From: Callorhinus ursinus
Taxonomy: Eukaryota > Chordata > Mammalia > Carnivora > Otariidae
Direction of reading: 5' to 3'
Length of the DNA stretch: 64,000 bases
Assembly (NCBI RefSeq): GCF_003265705.1
Contig: NW_020313157.1
Location: 2,525,570-2,589,569, forward strand
How positions within the stretch are numbered: position 1 is the stretch's first letter; every line of letters starts with the position of its first letter. Shown piece by piece: positions 11,320 through 23,300 of the stretch. A model generated the notes under the pieces. That model saw only the letters and a program-made list of their open reading frames with translations, was not told the DNA's origin and did no database searches. The position numbers and the translations under genes were made by a program.

Positions 11320-11535
11320 GGAAAATCTGGGACATTCCAAGCTGTTAAAATATGAAAATCACCATTAGAGCCCCCCAGACCCAAGCAGAGCAATGATGGG
11401 AGGCTGTGGCAGGACGTATTTCAGGTGGGTCAGACTCCCCAGACTCGGATTCTGCTCCCAGCCCTTAATACCCACCAGGGTGTGACCTTGGGGCACAATC
11501 CCTGACCCTCTCTGCCTCAGTATCCTCTTCTGTAA
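11320..11535 (+). repeat. MIR-containing segment, copy A of a direct duplication
   Basis: Shares extended similarity, in the same order and orientation, with about 14665-14865. Common blocks are GGGAGGCTGTGGCAGGA-type text, CCCAGCCCTTAA and TGTGACCTTGGGG. The 3' half is MIR-like; the 5' half is not recognisable MIR. Confidence 0.55.
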
Positions 11536-12558
11536 AATGGGTGTATGCATAGTATCCCCCTTCTCAGGTTAAGCTGAGTGGAATAATCCCCATTAACACT
11601 CACTTAGCCTTATCAGGTGCCCTAGAAACTCACACTAGTTAGCCGTGTATTACTCACCCAAATCGTGGGTGAGATTCCCTCCAGTCTTCTGTTCTTTGTA
11701 TACCTTTGGGCTGACCTGCCAGGCTCACACTGCTCAGATCATTTTAAGCCGGGCTTTTCCCAGTCAACATCGCCAAGAGCGCCCAGCAAATGACTGCTGC
11801 TTTCTGCAAACCTGATCATCCTGCTTGCAATGCAAGTGGTCACCCACTGGGACTTGCTTCCCACCCCCCAATTGTTCAGAATCCTACTGCCACTCACATG
11901 TGATGGTTTGGCGGGGTGGGGGGGTATGTTTTCTCTGCAGAGCAGCTTATTTCTTTAGGGGACATTTCAAAAGGCCAAATCTCTTCCTGCTCAAGGCCAG
12001 TCCACAAGTCCCCGGTACTGTTTGGTCATCACACCTAATGTTCTCATTTGCTTTGATGAAGAGGCCAGTCTCCCAGATCCTGCAAGAGCTGTGGACTCTT
12101 GGCTTGAGAGATTTCTCTGTTGGAGATGAAACCACGTTCCAGGACAGGCCCTGCCCAGCCCCACTCCCAGCTGAGCCTCTGCCGTCAGATGTGTAGAAGG
12201 TGGGGGAGCAGAGGGCAAGGGTATGGAGGGACAGAAGGCTAGCTGGGGCTCAGGACAATGGAGGTGAGTGGATTGGGGCAGACTTGTGGGCAGAGCAGGG
12301 TCAGCAAGCCACCTCCTGCTTTTGTAAATAGTTTTACGGGCACACAGCACACCCTTTACCGGTCTGTGGCTGCTTTCTCGCTATGACAGCAGGGCTGAAG
12401 GGTAAGTGCAATAGAGATGTTTTGACTCACAAAGCTGAACATCTTTACTATCTGGGCTTTCAGAGAAAATGCCAACACCTGGGACCGGGGACTGCTTACG
12501 TGCCAGGAAACAGGTGAGAAAGAACTGAGTGAGATGGATTAGGTACAAGAAACATCTT

Positions 12559-12748
12559 GGGGTGCCTGGGTGGCTCAGATGGCTGAGCGTCTGCCTTTGG
12601 CTCAGGTCATGATCCCAGGGTCCTGGGATCGAGCCCTGCATCAGGCTCCCTGCTTGGCGGGGAGCCTGCTTCTCCCTCTCCCTCTACTGTTCCCCCTGTT
12701 TGTGCTCCCTCGCTCTCTGTCAAATAAATAAAATCTTTAAAAAAAGAA
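12559..12748 (+). repeat. SINEC insertion
   Basis: Forward SINE flanked by perfect target duplications AAGAAACATCTT at 12547-12558 and 12749-12760. Confidence 0.93.
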
Positions 12749-12931
12749 AAGAAACATCTTATCAGGGACACGTCAGGGAGGGGTGAGGACTATGGCAAAT
12801 TGGAGAGTTCGTGGCCCAGCTAAAGAGGGCAGCTCATCAGCTGTGGGCTGGGCCCAGAATCGCCAGAGCTTACATTCTCTGACACACACTGAAAGTCTAG
12901 ATGTTCCTGTGAACAAGAGAAGCGTTAGAGG

Positions 12932-13130
12932 GGTGTCTGGGTGGCTCAGTTGTTAAGCGTCTGCCTTCGGCTCAGGTCATGATCCCAGGGTCCTGGGATC
13001 GAGCCCCGCATCGGGCTCCCTGCTCCGTGGGAAGCCTGCTTCTCCCTCACCCATTTCCCCTGCTTGTGTTCCCTCTCTCACTGTGTCTCTCTCTGTCAAA
13101 TAAATAAATAAAATCTTAAAAGAGAGAGAG
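12932..13130 (+). repeat. SINEC insertion
   Basis: Forward SINE flanked by AGAAGCGTTAGAGG (12918-12931) and AGAAGCATTAGAGG (13131-13144). Confidence 0.93.
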
Positions 13131-13266
13131 AGAAGCATTAGAGGGTGAGCACATGGACTCAGATCCCACCCTGCCACTTCCTCACTAGGTGGCCTTGAGC
13201 GGCTGGCTCGGGCTCTCTCTAAACTGGAAGTAGTAATGGTAGTGGCTTCAAAGCGCTGGGATGATT

Positions 13267-13386
13267 TTTTTTTTAAGATCTTATTTATTCATTTAATTGA
13301 CAAAGAGTGAGAGACAGTGAGAGAGGGACCACAAGCAGGGGGAGTGGGAGATGGAGAAGCAGGCCTCCCACCAAGCAGGGAGCGCG
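13267..13386 (-). repeat. Truncated reverse SINEC
   Basis: Tail and body only. It stops at CAAGCAGGGAGCGCG without the tRNA-like head. Confidence 0.8.
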
Positions 13387-14360
13387 GGGGTGATTATTAA
13401 ACAAGCTACCATCCAGAGGGCCCCCAGAGCAACATTATGCACAAAGTGTGGGGGTGAATATTTCCTAAATCAATCTTTTGATTTTTCAGTGCTGGTGATT
13501 TAAAACACTGTGGCACCAGCAATGGACAGCCCGAAGAGAACACACGGATGTTCTGCTTTCCAGCTATGGGTCACGGGTTGGCTTCTTCTAGCAGAGTGAT
13601 TAAGGGATATGAATTTGGAAGTCAGGGGGGCCGGCTGAAGCCCGCTTAGCCCAGTTAGGTGACCCTGGGCAAGGGAACTGCCCAGAGGCCCTGGGTTCTT
13701 GTCTATAACACTAGGCCAGGGTCGTTGTAAGGATTTAGGGGAGTGTTCAGAAAGGACCCTGGAGGAGCTTACCTGTCCCTGCCCTCAGCTCCCTCCTGTA
13801 GAGGAACCCCCACCCCACCCACGTGAGGGGAAAGGGGTGGAGCTCAGATTCTTCAGTTAACTGTCGCCCTGTCCCCTCCCCCTCAACACACACACTAGGG
13901 TCTGCCAGGACTGGACAGCCCCCTGAAGCTCCCTCAGAGACCCAAGGCCATCAGGTGGCACACAAAAGCTGCTTTTCCCTTTCTCTCTGTCCCCATGGGT
14001 CCAGACCCTGGGCGGGCTTCGCGGGGCTGGCCACATTCTGCGGGGGTGGGCGGGGGCCCATCTGGGCGGAAAGAAGCTGGGGCGAGGGGAGAGGAACAGA
14101 TTCGTGGGCTTGTGCATCTCAGGGAAAGGGTTCAGCCTCCCCTGAAAGACAGCTCCTCCAAGTACCTCACACCAAGGCCCTTGAGCCGTGGAGACGTGGA
14201 AGATGGGTAGATTACGGGGTATAATGTGCGGGAGTGCCTGGCAGCAGAGCTCAGGAGCCAGAGCCCAGAAATGAGAATTCAGGGGTCCCCCTCTGGAGCC
14301 CCAGTGACCCCCTTCTCTCCACCCACCCGGATGACAGGCATTGCTGTGCCCTTGGCCCCC

Positions 14361-17300
14361 ATGGACCCCATGAGGCGGTCCCCCTCCCCCTGCTCATCAA
14401 GACCCTCCAGCCCCAGGACCCCACCCTGCGAGATGCTTGGCTACGTGGGCATAGAAGCCATGCTGGACCAGCTGAAGATCAAGGCCATGAAGATGGGGTT
14501 TGAGTTCAACATCATGGTGGTGGGTGAGTGAGGGGCTTGGACTCATAGGACGGACCAATGGATGCAACCTTGTGGGCCTGGGCATGTCACTTCACCTCTC
14601 TGAGCCTCAGTCTCCCCATCTGTAAAATGGGCCTGATAAGAGTCCCTCACCAGGTGACATAGTTGAAAACCTGGAAACACTGACGCCTTAAAAGACAAAA
14701 ATTACCCATGGAGGCCCAGCCAAACCCAAACCGAACAATGAAAGGGGAGGCTGTGGCAGGAAGTGGTGAACACCTAGACCCGGATCCTGGTCCCAGCCCT
14801 TAACACCTACCAGAGTGTGACCTTGGGCACAGTCCCTGACCCTTCTCTGCTTCCTTTCCTCATCCGGTTTAGCACAGTGCCTGGCCTTCAGAAGGTTCTC
14901 CGGAATTGCATTTTTATATAAGCAAAATTAATTTCGTAGGCCAAAACTACAGTTTGCACAAAATAAACTAGGTCCAACAGAACATAAAACATCAGACTGT
15001 GTAGCACCAATGAAGGGTATTACTCTCTTTTTTTTTTAAGATTTTATTTATTTTTTGACAGAGAGAGACACAGCGAGAGAGGGAACACAAGCAGGGGGAG
15101 TGGGAGAGGGAGAGGGAGAAGCAGGCTTCCTGCGAAGCAAGGAGCCCGATGCGGGGCTTGATCCTAGGACCCTGGGATCATGACCTGAGCCGAAGGCAGA
15201 CGCTCAACAACTGAGCCACCCAGGCGCTCCTGAACAGTATTATTCTAAGGCAGTGCTGTCCAGTAGAAATATAGCGTAAGCCACATAACGTAATTTTAAA
15301 AATTTCCGGTAGCCACCTTTAAAAAAGTGAAGGGGAGCCTGGGTGGCTCAGTCGTTAAGCATCTGCCTTCAGCTCAGGTCATGATCCCAGGGTGCTGGGA
15401 CCGAGCCCCACATCGGGCTCCCTGCTGCGCGGGAAGCCTGCTTCTCCCTCTCTCACTCCCCGCTTCTTGTGTTCCTTTTCTCGCTTTGTCTCTCTGTCAA
15501 ATAAATAAATAAAATCTTTAAAAAAAAATCTTAAAAAAAAGGAGAAACAGGAGAAATTAATTTTAAACATTTATTTTATTTAACCCAGACCATTCCAAAA
15601 TACTCTTGTGACATGACATGTAATCCACATAAAAAATGATCCACGAGAACTTTTGCATTCTTTCTGGCACACCCAAGTCTGCAAAATCTGGTTTGCATTT
15701 GCCACTGGTGGCACAGCTCAGGTTGTCTGTATCACCCTTGGCGGGAGTCAAGTGTGACTCCCAGATAGGACAGCACATCCCTAAGGACCACGTCGGTTAT
15801 GTACACAAAGATGTGTCCTGCATTGTGAAACAAGGTGTTCCCTCCTGCAAGGTGGGGTTCACAATTTGAGAAGCCCCCACAGCAGGGAGAATAGACAGTC
15901 TGGGTGCATCTCACCAAATAGTGTCAAGTGAAAGGAGCCAGACAGGAGAGCCCAGGCTGTGTGTTTCCCTAAGACAAGGGTGGCAGAGCTGCTCCCTGCT
16001 GCCAGAAGTCGGGGAAGTAAGTGGCTGTCCCCGGGGTTTGGGGGCCAATAGCTACTGAGATGGGGCGTGACTGGGCTTATGGGGAACTATGTGTTCCATC
16101 TCTGGACCTGGTGCTGTGTCCATGGGCTGCTTAATTTATGAAATGATTGAATGGATAAACACAAAGTGGTCTGTTCCTGTGATGGAACATTATTCAGCCA
16201 TGAAAAAGAAGAAAGCACCCACAGCTGGTATGACATGGATGAACCCTGAAAAGGGGATATTTAGGGGAAGCAGCCAGACACAAAAGGGTGAATATTGCAT
16301 GATTCCATTTACAGGAAATGTCCAGAGTAGGTAAACCCACAGAGACAGAAAGAAGCCCAGTGGTTGCCAGGGGTGACAGTGGAGGGAGAATGGGGTGGGA
16401 CTGCCGATGACTGCGGGGTTTCTTTGGGGGGCGATGCAAATGTTTTTGAGTGTTAAAAAACAAAATTCAGGTGCGCCTCGGTGGCTCAGCTGGTTGAGTG
16501 TCCAACTCTTGATCTCAGCTCAGGTCTTGATCCCAAGGTCATGAGTTCAAGCCTTGCATTAGATTCCATGCTGGGTGTGGAGCCTACTTAAAATAAAAAA
16601 TGAAAAAAAAATTCAACCTAGTCAATTTGAAGATCTAATTGGCTTTATTACATGATTCATGAGTCGGGCAGCGTCCCATCTGACAAATAGAGTGGAGCTC
16701 CAAGGAGCTGTGCAGCATGGAAGATTTTGGGGTGGTGGTGGTGGTGGTTGTTGTTGTTGTTGTTGTTGTTGTTGGAAGATTTTTATAAGAAGTGGGGAGG
16801 TGGGCACCTGGGTGGCTCAGTTGGTTAAGCGACTGCCTTCGGCTCAGGTCATGATCCTGGAGTCCCGGGATCGAGTCCCACATCGGGTTCTCTGCTCAGC
16901 GAGGAGCCTGCTTTTCCCTCTAACCCTCCCCCCTCTCATGTATTCTCTCTTTCTCTCATTTTCTCTCTCTCAAATAAATAAATAAATCTTTAAAAAAAAA
17001 AAAAAGAAGTGGGGAGGGGAGGGCGTGCAAGGAAGTTATTAGCAAAAGAAGAGGATTGTTCCAGGCAAGGCTGTTTTCCCTTAGGAGACAAGAAGGTGTC
17101 CTAGGCGGTTTACCTCCTCTCTCTTTGGGGGATAGAGAGGCCCATGTGACATTACCTCATTGGTACTGACCAGAAAATTCCTGACCTACCAGTCAAGACT
17201 CCATTTTGGGGGAGGTGGGAACTGCAATTAGGTTAGATATTAAGCCTTCCTTTGGGGACTTGGCCTAAGTGATGTCATTTTGGGCCTGCGGTTTTCTTTT

Positions 17301-20300
17301 TTGTTGTTGTTTTTTAAAGATTTTATTTATTTATTTACTTATTTATTTAAAAGAGAACACAAGCAGAGGGAGCAGCAGAGGGAGAGGGAGAAGCAGACTC
17401 CCCAGTGAGCAGGGAGCCCCATATGGACTCGATCCCAGGACCCTGGGATCATGACCTGAGCCAAAGGCAGACGCTTAACCAACTGAGCCCCCCAGGCGAC
17501 CCAGGGTGCAGTTTTGTTTTTAACAGGAGCTAGATGGAGGTGATGGGTGCACAACGCTGGGACTGTACTAAATGCCACTGAACTGTTCGCTTTATTTATT
17601 TTTTTTTATTTATTTGTCGGGGGAGAGAGAGACAACAAGCAGGGGGAATTGTTCACTTTAAAAGGCTAATGGTTCATTTTTTATCATATGAGTTTTGCCT
17701 CAATAAAAAGGGGGGGTAAGCACTGAGGGGAACCCTGACGATAGTACCCACTTCTCTGTATTTATGTTATGCTTACAAAACAGTTCACTTTCTAAAACAA
17801 TTTAAGAGCCTGAGAAGCACTGCCTAAAACTTCCACCACCTTTGCTGTCCTCTGGTTACCCGCAGGGCAGAGCGGGCTGGGCAAGTCCACAATGGTGTAC
17901 ACCCTCTTCAAGTCCAAGATGTGGAAGTCCACCATACCGGGCCTGGGGATGCCCACACCCCAGACGCTGAAGCTGCAGTCGGTGACTCACGGTGATTGGC
18001 CCCCCCACCCTCACCCCTACCCCCACCCCACCCCACCCCGGCCAATCTCCCCCCACTCTGCTCTTCCCCAACAGTCATCGAGGAGAAGGGCGTGAAGCTC
18101 AAGCTGACGGTGACTGATACGCCCGGCTTTGGAGACCAGATCAACAACGACAAGTGGTGGGTCCTCAGGAGTGGGGGCCAAGCCCTGGTGGTCCCTCCCC
18201 CTGCCCCTCTGGCCTCAGGGAAACAGCCCAGCCCCGAAGCAACCTAACCCAGCTGTGGCATTGTTGAGTCTCAGTTTGTTCGTCTGTATAATGGGTATGT
18301 GCAACCATCCCTCCAAGATTGAAGGGAGTTAAGTATGGAAAGGTCAGAGCTTGCTGGCTGGCACAGTTACGTCGTTGATCAATAAAGGTTATGGTATTGC
18401 AGGGTTAGAAGCCCACACTCCAGAGTCAGGACCACTGGGTTAGACCACTTTCCAGCCATGTAACCTGGGAACTGCTCATGGAAGTTCTCCAAGCCTCAGT
18501 TTCCTTCTCTGTCACTTGGGAATGAGGACACCCACCTTGCAGAGTGATTCTAGGCTCTCGATGAGAGCCCAACCCTGTGACAGTGGTTGGTAACACATAC
18601 ACACGCAAAATCAGGACTATCTGCATAATTTGTGGGACCCGATGAGATGAAAATGTGGGTCCCCTTGTTCAAAAAAGTATGAAGAATTGTAAAACCACCA
18701 CCACAGAACATTCAACCAAGTGCAGGCCCTCCAAAGTGCGGAGGCTGCGGGATTGCTCCGTCTGCACTCCCGGGGAGCCAGCCCTGCACACGGTGCTTCA
18801 TAGAGCACGTTCTGTGTGCAGGGTCTGTTCTAGTCTCAGGGATAGGGCAGTGAACAAAACAGATGAACATCTTCGTCTACATGAAATTTACATTGTCATG
18901 GGGCGGGGGGCGGGGGGGACAAGGAGCACAATAAATCAGTTATACAGAGGGTGAACTTCAACTCTGTCATCCAAGCAGGACGTTTCTGAGCATGAAAGGG
19001 GTCGGGAGCTGTCGGGGGGTTGCGATTTTAAGCAGAGTGGTCAAGCAAGGCCTCCCGGATAAGGAGAACACTTGGGCGGACTGCCAGGAGATGAGAGAAG
19101 GAGCCGTGTGCTCACGCGGGGGGAGAGTGTGCAATGCAGAGTGGCTCGGGCACAGGCCCCGAGGTGGGTTTGTTGGTGGAAGGCTGGTGTGGCTGGCGGC
19201 GTGTGAAGGGTGGTTAAAGGAGGAGGAGAGGACAGGCAGGAAGCAGCAGTGGGACAGTGTGGGGAGTGCAACGTAAGGACTCTGGCTTCCTGTCAGCCAC
19301 CGCAGGCTGAGCCGAAGAGGGATGTGCCCTGACTACTGTTTGTAAAAGGATCTTTTGGGGTGCCATGTTGACAATAACCTGGCAGGGGCAGAAGGGACGA
19401 AGGGAGAGGACCCAGGAGATCCTTGTGGCAATGGGGCGAGTGTCCACGGTGGTTTGAACCAGGCTGTGACAATTCATCTTTCAAAACCACACCCCTTCTC
19501 GTCCCCATTTAGGAACAGGGAAGCTGAGGCCCCAGCTTGAGAATGGCAGGGGGCCTCTCAGATGATTCCGGGGAGTAGGAGGAAGATGCTGGGTAACCAA
19601 GGGCCTTGGGTTGTGCAGGACTGAAAGTCCCGTCTCCTGGGCCAACCAGGGCGGTTGGTCTTCCTAGCGGGGGAATGGGGTGGGGCTCCCAGGGCTGGGG
19701 CTCTGAGGTCGGGTCTATCTGCTGCCCCAGCTGGGACCCCATCCTAGGCTACATCAAGGAACAGTATGAGCGGTACCTGCAGGAGGAGATCCTCATCACC
19801 CGCCAGCGCCACATCCCTGACACCCGGGTGCACTGCTGTGTATACTTCGTGCCGCCCACCGGACACTGGTGAGGTGGCTGGGCCTGCTGGAGTAGGACCC
19901 CCTGCCCGGGGCAGGGAGCAGGAGGAGGAGGAGGAGGAGCCCCCTGGCGTGGGCTGTGGGCTGGCACCCCCTCACTCACATACTCACCAGTGCCATCACC
20001 ACCATCATTGCCGCAGCCTGCGGCCCCTGGACATTGAGTTCCTACAGCGGCTATGCCGGACCGTGAACGTGGTGCTTGTGATTGCCCGGGCCGACAGCCT
20101 GACCATTGAGGAGCGAGAGACCTTCAGACGCAGGGTGATCTGGGCGCCCAGGGTGATGGGGTCGGTGGGGGCAAGGAGGAGGCAGAGTGCACAGGATGAG
20201 ATGTGGTCACCTGTGTCCCCAGATCCAGCACAATCTGAGGACTCACTGCATCGACGTGTACCCGCAGAAATGCTTTGATGAGGACATCAACGACAGAATC

Positions 20301-23300
20301 CTCAACAGCAAGATCCGGGTAGGAGGCCATGACGGGGGTGGGCAGGCTGGCGTGACCAAGGCTGGGTGGTTTTCTTTCCACTCATCCTTCCCATCTGAAG
20401 ATTCATCTCTCTCTACAGCTCGGGGCAGGGGGGATGTTCACATACTCCTAGCAGGTATGAATCTCCAAACATCCACAAACTCAAAAAAGTGAGCAAGAAA
20501 TGGGTCATATCAACAACTCACAGAATGGGAGAAAATGCTTGCAAATGATATCTCTGATAGGGACTTGTATCCTAAACATATAAAGAACTCTTACAAATCA
20601 ACAATAAAAGATAAATAACCAATTTAGAAACGGGCAAAGGTTTTGTTTGTTTGTTTATGTTGGCTCCACACTCAGTGTGGAGCCCAGTGCGGGGCTTGAA
20701 CTCACGACCCTGAGATCAAGACCTGAGCTGAGCTCAAGAGTCGGACGCTCAACCGAATGAGCCACCCAGGCACCCCCGGGCAAAGGTTTTGAAGGGACAT
20801 TTCCTCAGAGAATTTGAACAGATGGCCAATACGCACACAAAAAGATGTCGATTCGATATCACCCATCATAAGGGAAACGCACATCAAAACCACCGGATGC
20901 CACTTCACACCCCCTAGGATGGCTGCGATCAAAATGACAGGCAATCCCGGGTGCTGGTGAGGATGTGGCGAAGTTGAACTTGCGCACACTGCTGGTGGGA
21001 AGGTCAAACGGAAAACAACCTGGCAGTCCCTCCAAAGGTTAAACACTAAGTTAGCGGAGTACCCAGCAGCAATCCACTCCCAAGAGAAAATGAACACCTA
21101 CGTTCACATAAAAGCGTGTACACGGACGTTCCTGGCGGAAACATTTGCTGTAGTCAAAGAGGGGAAATAATGCATATGTCTTATATTAACTTATGAAGGG
21201 ATAAACACGCATGGTGTGTCCACACGATGGAATATTCTTCAGCCTTAAGAAGGAGAGAAAACCTGCCACCACACAGATGGGCCTGGAGAACATGACGCTA
21301 AGTGAAAGGAGCTAGACAACAAAAGGTTAAATATTACATGATTCCGTTCTGAAATGTCCCCACCAGGCAAATCCCATGGAGACAGAAAGTAGGTTAGTGG
21401 TTGTTGCCAGGGGCTTGGGGTCAGGGGGAATGCGGAGTGACTGCTAACAGGAGTGGGGTTTCATTTCGGGGCAGTGAAATGCTCTGGAATTAGATGGTGG
21501 GGATGGGGGCACAGTCTTGTGAACTGTACCTTTAAAGCCACTGAACGGTACCTTTAAGAGGGTGAATTTTATGGCACATGAATTCTATCCCAGTTAAGCT
21601 GTTTCAAAAAAGGAGAGAGAGGAAAAATGGCGTCTTCTTTTTCCCCAAATCAAGTGAATTCCAACACCAAGCCCCCACCTTGCTGTCCTCGTGGTGCATC
21701 CAATGTCTGTCTGTCTGGATCCTGCGAAGGACCCTGTGAGGCCTGGGATTCATCGTCCACCAACCCCAGGCCTTGACTTCCTCCCCAGGGGACCCTGCTA
21801 GCCTGCACGGTGGCGGCCCTACCCAGCCTCAAGTCCAGTTGTCTTTGTGCAGTGAACAAACCACACAGCTGGACATGGAGGCCCTGCTTCCCAGCTGGTA
21901 CCCAATGTCTCCACACGTTCCCTCTTTCCTCTCCCTGCTGGGGCAACAGACAGGATTTCTTGTGAAACACTCGGAGAGCCTCGACCTCCACTTGTACCCC
22001 TCCACCGGGTACAAGGAGAACAAACCCGACATCTCAGTAAATCATCCAGACATGGGGCGTTCACTGAGGGCTGGCACGTAACAAGCGTGCAACAGACAAC
22101 TTGCGTGTTGTTTCCTCATCACAAATTAACTCTTGGAGAAATGAAAAACAACCCCCCCCCCCCCACCGCCGGACAGCACTTTTGCCATTTAGGGATTCGA
22201 GTCTCCACTTCTGGCCACGAGCAAGCGAACAACTAGAATTTTCAACAGGACTTGGCAAACTTTTTTTCTTTTTCTTTTCTTTTTTTTTTTTTTTGCAAAG
22301 GGCCAGATGATGGTAAAGGTGTTAGACTCTGCGGGCCACGTGGTCCCTGCACGGTCACCGCTGTCTGCTGTTGCAGCACAGAAGCAGCCTTGACCAGAGT
22401 CTGAGATGAAGGCACAGGCTGTGTGCCAACAGACGGTCCATGTGGGAAAACAGGTGCGGGCTCAATCCGGTGCACCTACCGTAGGTTGCCAAGCCCTGGG
22501 TTATGAAGCTGTGTCTTTTAACCCTCATGATAACCGATGAAGGTGGTCACAGTTCCTGTTTCCCAGGTAAGAGAAGGCCCATCGGCAAGAGTATGTTATT
22601 AACGTGACCCTGGGTAACCTTCCCAAACATTCACAAAGCCCTATGTGTGTGCCATTCTGACTCCCACTTTACAGATGACTAAACTGAGCCATTGATGAGA
22701 CTGTGTATCCTGTGACTTTCTTTTTAAGATTTTATTTTTAAGTAATCTGTACACCCAACGTGGGGCTCGAACTCACAACCCCAAGATCAAGAGTCACACA
22801 CTCCACTGAGCCAGCCAGTTGCCCCATGTCTTTAGATCTCTGTGCTCTTCCTACCACTTTCTCTCTCTACAGAGGACAGTGTGCCTCTCCCACCACACCC
22901 CAGTGACTTCTCTCCCCACCTCCCAGACAGGGCCAACCCTTCTGTTTCATCTCCTCCTGCAGGACCGGATCCCCTTTGCTGTAGTCGGGGCTGACCAAGA
23001 GCACCTGGTGAATGGGAGGTGTGTCCTGGGCCGGAAGACCAAGTGGGGCATCATTGAAGGTGAGTGCAGGGACTTTGCAGGAGCAAGTGAAGCGGGGTGA
23101 AAAGCCAGGCACATCCAACTGCCTTTGGCACCCTCAGCACCCATCACGGGGCCAGGAGTCAGGAAACAGACAGACCTGGGATCAAGTCCCTGTTTGCAGC
23201 TGGGAGGCCTCGGGTAAGTTCCCCAACTCTCTGTGCCTCAGTTTCCTCACAGTAAAATGGGCATGAGGACATCAACATCATAGCCAGTTGCTTTTGTGCA

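Larger units (their letters stand above)
8004..14225. other. Intergenic interval between SMIM22 and SEPTIN12 start codons
   Basis: Besides the SMIM22 promoter candidate and the repeats listed, the stretches 8640-9120, 11560-12540 and 13390-14225 hold no recognisable exon. The last must include the SEPTIN12 5' UTR and promoter, which show no TATA box or CpG island. A tissue-restricted, CpG-poor start would fit a testis gene. Confidence 0.5.

Noticed and set aside
12559..12640. tRNA-like cloverleaf potential in SINE heads
   Set aside because: These are tRNA-derived SINE promoters present about 40 times with target duplications, not functional tRNA genes.
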